A program made the translations under genes and the position numbers. A DNA stretch of 64,000 nt from Myxococcota bacterium (GTDB lineage: Bacteria > Myxococcota_A > UBA9160 > UBA6930). This document shows, piece after piece, positions 1-8,530 of this stretch. Location: NCBI GenBank assembly GCA_028285625.1, contig JANQOX010000022.1, positions 273,511 through 337,510 on the forward strand. The letters are read 5' to 3'. The notes below the pieces were generated by a model that had not been told where the DNA came from, did not search any database, and saw only the letters and a program-made list of their open reading frames with translations. Within the stretch, counting starts at the first letter, position 1; the number at the start of each line of letters is the position of its first letter.

Positions 1-409
1 TGAGGCCGTAGCCGATCTGGGTGGCGGCCGAGCCTACGCCGCCGAGGCTGTAAGTGCCCGACTCGGAGACCTGGATCACCGTGAGCGCCGCGCCCTGGGT
101 GGCCATCAACGTGACGTTGAGCTGGCCATCGGTGAGATCGATCGCGCCGCCCCCGGCGGAGGCGGAGAAGGTGGGATCGAACTCCAGCTGGTCCCCGTTC
201 AGGGAGGGCGGACCGAAGAGCGGCGGGCTGTCGCCCGGCGTGTTTGCCGTCTCGGTGACGTCGAGGTACATCACCGTCGGACCGGCGAAGTCGCCGTAGT
301 TGACGGATGCCGCAAAGGACGGACCCGCCAGGGCCAGCAGCAGCGCGCAGATCAGGACCGCGCACCCGGCCAGCGCCTGCGCCGGCCGGAGTCGGGACGC
401 CTCGCTCAC
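1..409 (-). CDS. PEP-CTERM-type secreted protein, N-terminal part (runs off window)
   Basis: The gene begins at a GTG (407-409) that overlaps the TGA of the upstream gene as GTGA, and its 3' end lies before base 1. The visible part has a hydrophobic export signal ending near SFAASVNYG. It then reads NYGDFAGPTVMYLDVTETAN, closely matching the first mature residues of the upstream protein (NYGDFAGLEVMYLDVTETAN). The following DLTDGQLNVTLMA and SESGTYSLGGVG blocks also align with that neighbour. It is therefore a tandem paralogue, translationally coupled to it. The sorting signal itself would lie outside the window, so the PEP-CTERM label rests on paralogy. Function unknown. Confidence 0.75.
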   Translation of the reverse strand, partial: MSEASRLRPAQALAGCAVLICALLLALAGPSFAASVNYGDFAGPTVMYLDVTETANTPGDSPPLFGPPSLNGDQLEFDPTFSASAGGGAIDLTDGQLNVTLMATQGAALTVIQVSESGTYSLGGVGSAATQIGYGL

Positions 410-1185
410 GACGCTCGACGGCGGGCGGCCGCCAGCAGCGCCCACGCACCGCCGATCAGCAGCGCCGCGGCCGGCTCCGGTACGGAGCCCGGAGGCGTGC
501 CCGTGCCGGTCGTGACACCGATCGAGAAGTCCTTCTTGGCGAGGTAGGCGATCGTGGCGCTCTCGCTGAGCGCGACCAGCGAGTCGTCGATGACGAACTC
601 GAGCTTCGTGGCGCCGTTCCTGAAATCCACGCCTGCCGCATTGAGCGCGGCGTTCACGTCGTACTGCAGCCCAAGAGCCCAGGGCACCAGAATGCCGGAG
701 TCGGAGGAGAGGTCCTTGGTGCCGCTCACGCTTGCACCGTCGAGCGCGACCGGCGATGCCAGGGCCACCCCGTCGACTTCGAGCACCGTGACGGCCGCGA
801 TGCTCAGCCCGAACTGGACCTGCGTGGCCGCCGTGCCGGCACCGGCCAGGGTGTAGTCGCCGCGCTCGGAGAAGGCGACCGAGCTCAGCACGCTGCCCTG
901 GTTCGCCATCAGCGTGAGGTTGAGCTGGCCGTCGACGAGGTCCGTCGTGCCCATCGAGGCCGAGGCGGTGAAGCCCTTGGGGTCGAAGTCGAGCACGTTG
1001 CCGATCACGCTCGGGGGGCCGAAGAGCGGCTCGCCGCCGACCGGGGCGTTCGCCGTCTCGGTGACGTCGAGGTACATGACCTCGAGCCCCGCGAAGTCGC
1101 CGTAGTTGATCGGCGCCGCCTGGGCCGAAGTCGCTACGAGGAGTGCCAAGAGGCCCAGCGCGAGCGTGGCAGCAACCTGCCGCAT
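406..1185 (-). CDS. PEP-CTERM sorting domain protein
   Basis: This 259-residue exported protein has a signal peptide at residues 1-23 (MRQVAATLALGLLALLVATS, then AQA). The C-terminus is a classic PEP-CTERM tail: VPEP, a hydrophobic stretch (AAALLIGGAWALLAA) and a terminal RRR cluster. Such proteins are cut by an exosortase and sent to the surface or the exopolysaccharide matrix. The ATG at 1183-1185 is preferred because GGAG lies six bases upstream; an ATG four codons earlier lacks a site. The longer in-frame extension upstream has no signal sequence and low-complexity composition. The mature part is beta-rich and unrecognised. The downstream paralogue overlaps by four bases. Confidence 0.85.
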   Translation of the reverse strand: MRQVAATLALGLLALLVATSAQAAPINYGDFAGLEVMYLDVTETANAPVGGEPLFGPPSVIGNVLDFDPKGFTASASMGTTDLVDGQLNLTLMANQGSVLSSVAFSERGDYTLAGAGTAATQVQFGLSIAAVTVLEVDGVALASPVALDGASVSGTKDLSSDSGILVPWALGLQYDVNAALNAAGVDFRNGATKLEFVIDDSLVALSESATIAYLAKKDFSIGVTTGTGTPPGSVPEPAAALLIGGAWALLAAARRRAS

Positions 1186-1457
1186 CGTGATCTCCATTCT
1201 GGATGCCGAGCAGCGGCTCGGCAGAAGGGCAGCCACCGCGACACGGTCCGCGCGCGGACCCGTCGCATCAGGACTGCTTGGTGTCTGCAGGTCTGTGGTG
1301 CGCCGGACGCATTTGTGGCGCAGCGGCCCCAGAAAAAAGTGTTCTCGTTGCAGCACACCGGGAAGAGGCGCTGGGGAACCACGAGAGCCTCGCCCCCGGG
1401 GGCCCCGCCGGACGCGCAATCCCCGGCCGGCCTGCACGCCGGGGCCTTGCGCACGGA

Positions 1458-1496
1458 GTTGTTCGACCGTATAACTCGCTTCATCGAACGAACAAC
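1458..1496. promoter_or_regulatory. Inverted repeat upstream of MDR oxidoreductase
   Basis: GTTGTTCG (1458-1465) and CGAACAAC (1489-1496) form a perfect 8-bp inverted repeat separated by 23 bases, ending 28 bases before the oxidoreductase ATG. It lies in the 339-base intergenic region 1186-1524 between divergent genes, which otherwise shows no gene. It could be an operator, but no regulator gene is adjacent. Confidence 0.35.
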
Positions 1497-1524
1497 CGCG
1501 CCCAGGGGCGCGCAAAGGCGAGCC

Positions 1525-2520
1525 ATGAGCCAGAGCAATCGTCAGTGGCTGCTACGCAAGCGGCCGGTAGGCCACGTCGCCGAGAGCGACTTCGAGCTGG
1601 TCTCGACGCCCATCCCCGAACCCGCGGACGGGCAGATCCTGATCCGCAACCGGATGCTGTCCTTCGAGCCGGCCATGCGCGGGTGGATCGACGACAAGCC
1701 GAACTACCTGCCGCCCGTGCCGATCGGGGCCGTGATGCGCGGGACCGGCATCGGCGAGGTCGTCGCCTCGAAGCTCGACGGCTACGCGCCGGGCGATCTC
1801 GTCACGGCGATGGTCGGCTGGCAGGAGTTCGCGGTCGCAGACGGTTCGGCGCGGCCGGTCCCGAAGGGCGTCGAACCGGCTCTGGCCCTCTCGGCCCTGG
1901 GCGTCACCGGCATCACCGCGTACTACGGGCTGTTGAAGATCGGCCAGCCGAACGAGGGCGACACGGTGGTCGTCTCGGGAGCGGCCGGTGCAACCGGTTC
2001 GGTCGTGGGCCAGATCGCCAAGCTGAAGGGTTGCCGCGTGATCGGGATCGCCGGCGGCGACGAGAAGTGCACCTGGCTCACCGAAGAGGCCCACTTCGAT
2101 GCCGCGATCGACTACAAGCGCGAAGACCTGGGCGAGCGGCTCGCCGCGCTCTGCCCCGAAGGCATGAACGTCTACTTCGACAACGTCGGCGGCCCGACGC
2201 TCGATGCGGCGCTCGCGCGGCTGGCCATGGGCGCCCGCGTCGTCGTGTGTGGGTCGATCTCGGTCTATAACGCCAAGGATCGACCGCCGGGCCCGGCCAA
2301 CTACTACAACATCGTCCAAAAGCGCGCGCGGATGGAGGGCTTCGTCGTCCTCGACTACCTGCCGAAGGCCGCCGAAGCCGTCGCCGACCTCGCCCGCTGG
2401 GTGGAGGCAGGCCACATCGCGTGGAAGGCCGACATCCAGCGCGGGTTCGAGAACGCGCCCCGAACGCTGCTGCGCCTCTACGATGGATCCAACTTCGGCA
2501 AGCAGCTGCTGCAGATCTAG
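1525..2520 (+). CDS. Zinc-independent MDR NADP-dependent oxidoreductase
   Basis: This 331-residue medium-chain dehydrogenase/reductase resembles the leukotriene-B4 dehydrogenase/CurA group, which reduces alpha,beta-unsaturated ketones with NADPH. The N-terminal GroES-like half carries the family signature around MLSFEPAMRGWI. The Rossmann half starts with VVVSGAAGATGSVVGQIAK, the nucleotide-binding loop of this group, and no structural-zinc cysteine cluster is present. Later blocks VYFDNVGG and GFENAPRTLLRLYDGSNFGKQLLQI are typical of the C-terminus. The start ATG fits the family N-terminus; a much longer upstream reading frame is ignored because it is antisense to the PEP-CTERM gene. Physiological substrate unknown. 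Confidence 0.9.
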   Translation: MSQSNRQWLLRKRPVGHVAESDFELVSTPIPEPADGQILIRNRMLSFEPAMRGWIDDKPNYLPPVPIGAVMRGTGIGEVVASKLDGYAPGDLVTAMVGWQEFAVADGSARPVPKGVEPALALSALGVTGITAYYGLLKIGQPNEGDTVVVSGAAGATGSVVGQIAKLKGCRVIGIAGGDEKCTWLTEEAHFDAAIDYKREDLGERLAALCPEGMNVYFDNVGGPTLDAALARLAMGARVVVCGSISVYNAKDRPPGPANYYNIVQKRARMEGFVVLDYLPKAAEAVADLARWVEAGHIAWKADIQRGFENAPRTLLRLYDGSNFGKQLLQI

Positions 2521-2572
2521 CGCCGGCGTGCATCCACGGCTCGCAACACGCCCCTACACCCGGAGGGAACGC

Positions 2573-3148
2573 ATGAGTTCGTACCAGGACCGCCAGAATT
2601 GGGACCTCGAGGCCTGGCCCGAGATGTACGGCAAGCTGAAGGAGCTCCAGCTGATGATCTTCCTGAGCCCTCCGGGTCTCGAGCTGAACCTGATGGTGTT
2701 CACGATCTCGAGCCTGGCGGCGGGCTGCCGGCATTGTCAGGCCCACGGTGCCTTCGGGCTCGACAAGGCCGGGCTTCCGCTGGAGAAGATCCAGGCGCTC
2801 TGGAGCTTCGAGACGTCCGACCTGTTCAGCGACCGCGAGCGCGCGGCGCTGCAACTCGGCCTGGCCGCAGGCGTGTCCCCCAGCGCCGTCACGCCTGAGC
2901 ATCACGAAGCGCTTCGCAAGCACTTCACCGACGCCGAGGCGCGCGCCCTGATCGCAGTCACGGCGCTGGGCGGGTTCATGAACCGCTACAACGACACGCT
3001 CGCAACCGTGACCGACGCCGAGTCGCGCGAGTGGGCCCAGACCCATCTGTCGGGCATCGGGTGGAGCATCGACAAGCACGTGGGCCAGCCGCACGAGCAG
3101 CGTTCGGGCCCGCCGAACCCGGGCCCGCCGTCGCCCCCGAGCGCCTGA
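2573..3148 (+). CDS. Carboxymuconolactone decarboxylase / AhpD-like protein
   Basis: This 191-residue all-helical protein carries the AhpD-type redox motif C-R-H-C followed by His (SLAAGCRHCQAHGA). Members act as alkylhydroperoxidases or as gamma-carboxymuconolactone decarboxylases; the CxxC favours the redox role. A strong GGAGG site lies 7 bases before the ATG. It follows the MDR oxidoreductase by 52 bases on the same strand and precedes a GST, so the three may form a small detoxification operon. The C-terminus is a Pro-rich tail (PPNPGPPSPPSA), probably disordered. Confidence 0.82.
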   Translation: MSSYQDRQNWDLEAWPEMYGKLKELQLMIFLSPPGLELNLMVFTISSLAAGCRHCQAHGAFGLDKAGLPLEKIQALWSFETSDLFSDRERAALQLGLAAGVSPSAVTPEHHEALRKHFTDAEARALIAVTALGGFMNRYNDTLATVTDAESREWAQTHLSGIGWSIDKHVGQPHEQRSGPPNPGPPSPPSA

Positions 3149-3185
3149 GCGGACGCGAGCGAGGATCCCCGATGGACGCAGCACC

Positions 3186-4031
3186 ATGATCCTGCCCGGC
3201 GACCAGGTCACGACGGCGGAGGTACGGGACTGGAAGGGCTTGCACCTCCTTCACTTCCAGAGCTCGACCTGCTCCCAGAAGGTGCGCATCCTGCTCCGCG
3301 AGAAGGGCCTGCCCTGGACGTCGCACCCGGTCGACCTGGCCAGACACCAGCACGTGACGCCCTGGTTCCTCGGCATCAACCCCCGCGGCGTCGTCCCGGT
3401 GCTGGTGCACGACGGCGTCGTCCACGTCGAAAGCAACGACATCCTGGCCTACCTCGATGCGCTCCCGTCCGACGCTGCGCCCTACTTCCCCCGCGATGCC
3501 GAAGAGCGAGCCGCCGTCGACGCGGACCTCGCCCTCGAAGACAGCCTGCACATGGACCTGCGCACGCTCACCATGGGCTTTCTCATGCCGCGCCGGCTGG
3601 CGATGAAGTCGGAGGCGACGCTCGAACGCTGGGAGCGGGAGGGCCGCGCCGACCCGAAGCGCGCCCTCGAGGTGAAGTGGTGGCGCGACTACGCGCGCGA
3701 GGGAATCTCCGCCGAGCGGGCCCGAGCGTCGGTCGCGGCCCACCGCGAAGTATTCGAGAAGCTGGACCGTCGGCTGACCACGCACCCCTGGCTCCTCGGA
3801 GACCGCCCGTCGGTGCTGGACCTCTCGTGGTTCATCACGACGCTGCGCCTGGGGCACGCGGGCTACCCGCTCGATGCCCACCCGCACCTTGCGGACTGGC
3901 ACGCGCGCCTCGCGAGCCGGCCGGCGTTCGCAGAAGAGACACGCGACCCGTTGGTCCTCCGCGCGCTCCTCCCGGTCTACCAGACCTACCGCCGGCTGGC
4001 GGGGACGCGCCTCGTGGACCTCGCACCCTGA
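3186..4031 (+). CDS. Glutathione S-transferase family protein
   Basis: This 281-residue protein has a thioredoxin-fold N-terminal domain (about residues 18-95) with the catalytic-turn motif SSTCSQKVR, the cis-proline segment GVVPVLVHDG and the glutathione gamma-glutamyl site VESNDILAYLD. A helical C-terminal domain follows. The same TCSQKVR turn recurs in the GST at 32630-33421, so the two are related. It lies 37 bases after the AhpD-like gene. The stop codon falls inside a 32-bp tandem duplication. Substrate unknown; GSTs of this kind often serve xenobiotic or aromatic catabolism. Confidence 0.85.
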   Translation: MILPGDQVTTAEVRDWKGLHLLHFQSSTCSQKVRILLREKGLPWTSHPVDLARHQHVTPWFLGINPRGVVPVLVHDGVVHVESNDILAYLDALPSDAAPYFPRDAEERAAVDADLALEDSLHMDLRTLTMGFLMPRRLAMKSEATLERWEREGRADPKRALEVKWWRDYAREGISAERARASVAAHREVFEKLDRRLTTHPWLLGDRPSVLDLSWFITTLRLGHAGYPLDAHPHLADWHARLASRPAFAEETRDPLVLRALLPVYQTYRRLAGTRLVDLAP

Positions 4032-4064
4032 CGGGGACGCGCCGCGTGGATGTCGCACCCTGAC
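4001..4064 (+). repeat. Imperfect 32-bp tandem duplication across the GST stop codon
   Basis: Bases 4001-4032 and 4033-4064 are directly adjacent copies that match at 29 of 32 positions. Copy 1 encodes the GST C-terminus (GTRLVDLAP and stop). Copy 2, shifted in frame, would encode the near-identical GTRRVDVAP. It looks like a slippage duplication placed at the gene end. Confidence 0.9.
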
Positions 4065-4096
4065 GGGCGCTCCCCTGGGCGGGCGCGAGCCGGTGC

Positions 4097-6463
4097 TCAG
4101 TACGACCGCCACGCCAAGGAGAGATCATCCAGCTCGATGTCGGTGCGAGCCTGCGCCGCGCCGCCTCGGATGCGCAGCTGGCGGACCTCCCGATGGCGGT
4201 CTCGCCCAGGCGTCGACGGGTCGGCGTCCTCGAGCCGGACGCTCCGCACCGACGCCGGCGCGGCATCATCGAGGTCGTCGACCGAGACCGTGAGCGTCTG
4301 CGGTGCGCCCAGGTCGAGGGTCGCCACCAACCGGTAGGTATGGCCCTGCACGAGCCCCGCCCCAGCCCCGTCGTACACGCCAACCCAGGTTCGCCTGTCG
4401 TCGCGCGTACGAACGCCCCGGGAATCGAGCGCCAGATCGAGTACGCGCTCCGGCTGCTCGAGCAGGATGCGTACGTTGGCCGAAGCCGGGTCGTGTACCC
4501 GCACGTCGACCTCGAGCTCGAACTGGGGCCGGGCGCGCAGTGGGACCGGGTGCGCGCCGGCCAGTGCGCGGCGGATCGACCAGGCGCCCTCCCCTCGCAC
4601 CCGAAGCACGTGTTCGCCCCCCCGAGAGATCGTTCGCACCATCGACGCCTCGGCTTCGTTGATCACCCAGTTCGCCGGGTTGCCGTCGCCCGGGTTGGTG
4701 GGCCCTCGGCGTAGCGGATACGTGCCGAAGCCCTCGTCGACGAGGTGTACCCATTCATCGAGGCCGATGTCCGGGGCTTCGCCGTGGTAGTGCGGCGACA
4801 CGGAGACCCCCTCGGCCACGTGGATCGGCGCTTCGAGCACCAGGCGATTGCGCTCGACGTCCACCTCGGCCACGCGGCCGATCTGACCGTCCCCGAACCG
4901 CACCCGGTCGCCACGGAGATCGTCGATGCCCATCTCGGCGGCCCAGGCGATCAGGTCGGGATGCGGGGCGAAGAAGTACCGCGCATCGTCCACGCGCACG
5001 CTGCGACTCCCGGATGCCGCGCGTCGTACGCGCGCCACCGGCTTGCCGGCATCCACGAGGGGGCTGTCCGCGCGCAGGCGAAAGTCGAACGGACCTCGCA
5101 GCCGCGGATCGACGTCGGCGTTGTCGGCATAGACCGGGTCGCCCACGGCGGCACCCTGCGCCACCTGGCCAAGCGGGTGCAGCGCAGCCCGCCCGGAGAC
5201 GATCGTCTTCACCACGGCCCCCGGGTCGGAACCGCGGATCACGTTGTTCCGATGCACGTTGCGTCCGAGCCCTGGGCTTCCGGCCTCGGTGGCCTCTCGA
5301 TGGACCACCTGGATGCCGTCTCCGCGGGGCGGAAGCGCGTTGTCGAGCACGAGGTTGTGAACGAAGTGGTAGGTCCCGCCAAGGGACCCCACCGAAGCAA
5401 AGCCCGCACCGTCGTTGTACGCGAAGACGTTCTGGTAGATGCGGGCACCGGCGTAGTCGTGGAAGACGCCCCGGTTCTTGGCAACGGCCGTCATGCCGTC
5501 CGAGTCATTGTCGATCACGAGATTGCGCCGGACGATGTCGCCGGCACCCACCGTCATCGCACGCTGGGGACGATCGAGCGCCGATTGATCGGGCCCGAAC
5601 AGGCGGGGGCAGAGCCTGGTGTCGTTCTCTTCGAACCTGGTCCAGGCGTCGTGGATGACGTTGCCCTCGAACAGATTGCCCCCCGCTACGGCATCGAGCG
5701 TGACCACCCGATTCCACGAGTTCGAGAGATCGTTGTCGCGGATCACGTTGCCGGTGTGAACGACCCCCGCGTTGCTCGGAATCTCGAGCACGTTGTGCGA
5801 GCCCCGCCTCAGGACATTGCCCTGGATCAACGCATGGCTCGTGCGCACGTTCACGAGCTCGGCCATGGCATCGATCGGCGGACGATTGGAGTCGACGGAG
5901 TCGTCGCACGGGTGGCCCGCCCCGTCGATCACGTTGTCCCGGATCACGTAGGGGCCGAGACCGCGAAGCTGGAAGCCGTGGTGCCGCGCGCCCGTGAACC
6001 GGCCGTTCTGGATGGTGAGGTGATGCGCAGCGCCGCCGACCTGCACGAAGGTCCTCACCCGCCACCGGGCGGTGCGGTAGGCCTCGTCGGCGCTTCCCCC
6101 GCAGCGGATTCCGTCGATCACGACGTAGGCGCGGTTGTTGAGCCGGACGCACACGAAGTCCGCATCGACGCGCGCGACCCGGTCGGCCAGCACCGGGCGG
6201 GCGCCCGGTGCCGCCTCATACGTGATGGGCCGACCGGGCAGGCCCGAGCGGCCGGGGTGGATCGTCACGTGGTAGGCGTCGCCCGGGGGGTTGTGCAGGC
6301 GTACGACGCAACCGGGCTGGACATCCTCGTTGGCCTGCAGGAGATCGGCGTCGTCGTGCACGTGACGGACGTCGCCGTCCAGGCAGGGCGTGCCCGCCGC
6401 GGCCCACACTCCTTGCGCGAGCACCAGCCACACCAGTCCGAATGCGGGCGCAAGAGCCCTCAT
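4097..6463 (-). CDS. Secreted right-handed parallel beta-helix protein
   Basis: This 788-residue protein has a Sec signal peptide (MRALAPAFGLVWLVLAQGVWAAA). A long series of short Asn/Val-rich strands follows, such as VIRDNVIDGAG, LIQGNVLRRGS, TGNVIRDNDLS and IYQNVFAYNDG. This is the PbH1 repeat pattern of pectate-lyase-like beta-helices. The last third has a different composition, with a beta-sandwich-like region around PQFELEVDVRVHD, perhaps a carbohydrate-binding domain. A purine-rich AGGGGGGAT-type site precedes the ATG. It is probably a polysaccharide lyase, epimerase or surface binding protein; no catalytic residues can be assigned by eye. The signal peptide indicates periplasm or exterior. 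Confidence 0.85.
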   Translation of the reverse strand: MRALAPAFGLVWLVLAQGVWAAAGTPCLDGDVRHVHDDADLLQANEDVQPGCVVRLHNPPGDAYHVTIHPGRSGLPGRPITYEAAPGARPVLADRVARVDADFVCVRLNNRAYVVIDGIRCGGSADEAYRTARWRVRTFVQVGGAAHHLTIQNGRFTGARHHGFQLRGLGPYVIRDNVIDGAGHPCDDSVDSNRPPIDAMAELVNVRTSHALIQGNVLRRGSHNVLEIPSNAGVVHTGNVIRDNDLSNSWNRVVTLDAVAGGNLFEGNVIHDAWTRFEENDTRLCPRLFGPDQSALDRPQRAMTVGAGDIVRRNLVIDNDSDGMTAVAKNRGVFHDYAGARIYQNVFAYNDGAGFASVGSLGGTYHFVHNLVLDNALPPRGDGIQVVHREATEAGSPGLGRNVHRNNVIRGSDPGAVVKTIVSGRAALHPLGQVAQGAAVGDPVYADNADVDPRLRGPFDFRLRADSPLVDAGKPVARVRRAASGSRSVRVDDARYFFAPHPDLIAWAAEMGIDDLRGDRVRFGDGQIGRVAEVDVERNRLVLEAPIHVAEGVSVSPHYHGEAPDIGLDEWVHLVDEGFGTYPLRRGPTNPGDGNPANWVINEAEASMVRTISRGGEHVLRVRGEGAWSIRRALAGAHPVPLRARPQFELEVDVRVHDPASANVRILLEQPERVLDLALDSRGVRTRDDRRTWVGVYDGAGAGLVQGHTYRLVATLDLGAPQTLTVSVDDLDDAAPASVRSVRLEDADPSTPGRDRHREVRQLRIRGGAAQARTDIELDDLSLAWRSY

Positions 6464-6639
6464 GGATCCCCCCTCCGGCGCAACGATCGGCCCGCGCGCT
6501 CAGCGATCCCGTACGGTGGCTGTGACTCGCGCCGGCGCGATGCCGGCGCGCAATCGCAGCGACGAAAAACATAGCCGGCGATCGAGGCTCGGAAAGAACC
6601 GGCGGCCGGCACGCAATGCGTGCGCAGGCGTCGGAGACT

Positions 6640-8463
6640 TCAGCGCACCGCGGGGGCGCGCTTGGCCAGCGCGCGATCGTGGGCATCGTGGTAGGCGCTC
6701 GCCAGGTGGGACCAGTCGAATGCGTGGGAGTGCGCCTCGACCCGGCTACGCAGCGCGCTCCGCCCACTCTGCCCGAGCTCACAGAACTCGAGCAGTCGCG
6801 CCGTCAGGTCCGCAGCGGAATCGTGGTAGCGGACGTCCCGTCGGGGCAACACCACGAGCCCCCAGTCGTCGTGGTCCGCATAGGTCTCGGCCGCGTAGCG
6901 ACCGAAACCCGCGAGATCGCTGGTGATGGCCGGAACGCCCATCGCCAGGCACTCGAGCGGGGTGTAGCCCCAGGGCTCGTAGGCCGACGGGAACACGCCC
7001 AGGTGACAGCCGCGTACGAAATGCTCGTAGTCGATCCCCCAGACCGGGTTCGTCGAACTGATGAACTCGGGGTGGTAGACGACCTTGACCGGGTCTTCTT
7101 CGCGGTTCTCGAAGCCGAGGTGGCGCAGGTGGGCGATCACCGGATCGCTGTCGGGATCGTCCAACACGTGCGTGCACAGCAGGGGGTTGCCGGGTCGCTT
7201 GAAGGCGTGCTGGACGCGTCGGTGACGCAGCCGCCAGTAGTCGTCCACCAGCTTGTCCAGCGACGGCGACTCACCGGCCGCGGCCCGGCGAAAGAGCTGC
7301 TGCGCGAGATCGTGGCCAATTCGTTGCGAAGCCTCCTCGAGATCGTCGAGGACGCCACGCGCGTGGAGCACGCTGGGCTCGAGCGAACGCGCGCTGCGCG
7401 CGGTCACCAGGAACAACACCACCGTCAGATCGGCCTTCGCGGCTCGCAGCTCGGCGTTGAGACGTGCCGCAGCCTCGAGCGAGAGATCGAACCCCTTGTT
7501 GCGCGGCTCGAAGCGCCCAGAGTTGAAGAAGTAGAGCGTGCGGTCCAGGTCGAACGCGTAGCTCGGGAAGAAGTGACCCATCACGAAGCGATGAATGGAC
7601 TCCTTGTACTGCCCGTGGAAGCTGTGGAAGTCCTGGCCGAGGTCGTAGCGCTCCAGGTCGAGGCCGTTGGGCGTCACGAGGTCGGGGGCCCTCCCCAGGA
7701 TGCCTTCGCATTCCTCTCCGGTGATCGGCGAGACCGTCGTCATGACGTCGGCCTCGACCGCGCTGATCCGCTCGATCTCGTGCTGGGCCTCGATGTCGAA
7801 GCGCTGGGCCTGCCGGCTGGCGTCGAGGGCCGGCAGAGCGGCATAGAGGTCGTCCCCACTGGAAGCGACGTAACGGCCGACCGAGGTGGCATGGGTGGTG
7901 AAGATCGTCGCCACGCGAGGGAGTTCTCGGCGCACCGGTGCGAGCGCGGCACTTCCGAGCCACTCGTGGAAGTGTGCCAGGAGCCGCAGATCGGGAGCAT
8001 TCACCTCCACCAGCGACAGCAACCGCAGCACGCCCTCGCCAAAGCCGAGCACACCGTCCACGAGCGCGTTGCCGCGGGCGGGGGGGACGCCGAAGTCGCG
8101 GTGCATTCGGTGGCGCAACACCTCGAGGCGCTCGTTCGCCGAACGGGGATCGATCAGCACCACGCGCGGCCTCCCGGCGACGAGCCAACGTCCGTGCACC
8201 ACGCCCCATCCTTCGGACGCGAGCCCACGGAGCGCAGGAGCGAGCTCGTCGTCCGCCGGCTCGACCTCGATCTCGACGTCGATCTGGGAAGGCACCAGCG
8301 GGCCGACCAGCACGTAGCGATCGGCCCAACGCTCGCGCATCGATCGCGCCTTGGAGCGCAGCACCTGATAGATGCCGCCCACCTGCTGGCAGACCTCCCA
8401 GGACACTTCGAACAGGTACGCGTCGGACGGACGGGCCGGGGGCGCGTTCGTGGGCGAACTCAT
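6640..8463 (-). CDS. Glycogen synthase, GT3 family (eukaryote-like)
   Basis: This 607-residue protein matches the GT3 family of fungal and animal glycogen synthases rather than bacterial GT5 GlgA. The N-terminus has FEVSWEVCQQVGGIYQVL. The C-terminal half has YHPEFISSTNPVWGIDYEHFVRGC split around HLGVFPSAYEPWGYTPLE, with the two catalytic glutamates of the E-x7-E motif in YEPWGYTPLE. It would add glucose from a nucleotide sugar to alpha-1,4-glucan. The conserved allosteric arginine cluster of eukaryotic enzymes is not evident. It lies 39 bases downstream of malQ on the same strand, so glucan synthesis and remodelling are likely co-transcribed. Confidence 0.9.
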   Translation of the reverse strand: MSSPTNAPPARPSDAYLFEVSWEVCQQVGGIYQVLRSKARSMRERWADRYVLVGPLVPSQIDVEIEVEPADDELAPALRGLASEGWGVVHGRWLVAGRPRVVLIDPRSANERLEVLRHRMHRDFGVPPARGNALVDGVLGFGEGVLRLLSLVEVNAPDLRLLAHFHEWLGSAALAPVRRELPRVATIFTTHATSVGRYVASSGDDLYAALPALDASRQAQRFDIEAQHEIERISAVEADVMTTVSPITGEECEGILGRAPDLVTPNGLDLERYDLGQDFHSFHGQYKESIHRFVMGHFFPSYAFDLDRTLYFFNSGRFEPRNKGFDLSLEAAARLNAELRAAKADLTVVLFLVTARSARSLEPSVLHARGVLDDLEEASQRIGHDLAQQLFRRAAAGESPSLDKLVDDYWRLRHRRVQHAFKRPGNPLLCTHVLDDPDSDPVIAHLRHLGFENREEDPVKVVYHPEFISSTNPVWGIDYEHFVRGCHLGVFPSAYEPWGYTPLECLAMGVPAITSDLAGFGRYAAETYADHDDWGLVVLPRRDVRYHDSAADLTARLLEFCELGQSGRSALRSRVEAHSHAFDWSHLASAYHDAHDRALAKRAPAVR

Positions 8464-8472
8464 CGCGCGAAT

Positions 8473-8530
8473 ACTAACGGAGCAATCGCCGCGCGGCGGG
8501 CACTAACGGGGCGATCGCCGCGCGGCGGGC
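8473..8530 (-). repeat. 29-bp tandem duplication across the malQ stop codon
   Basis: Bases 8473-8501 and 8502-8530 are adjacent copies differing at two positions. The copy at 8502-8530 contains the last malQ codons and TAG stop. The other copy fills most of the 39-base gap before the glycogen synthase ATG. It parallels the duplication at 4001-4064. Confidence 0.9.

Noticed and set aside
307..2520. A 737-codon frame extending the MDR oxidoreductase upstream
   Set aside because: The first 400 codons are antisense to the PEP-CTERM gene and lack protein-like composition; the family N-terminus begins at 1525.
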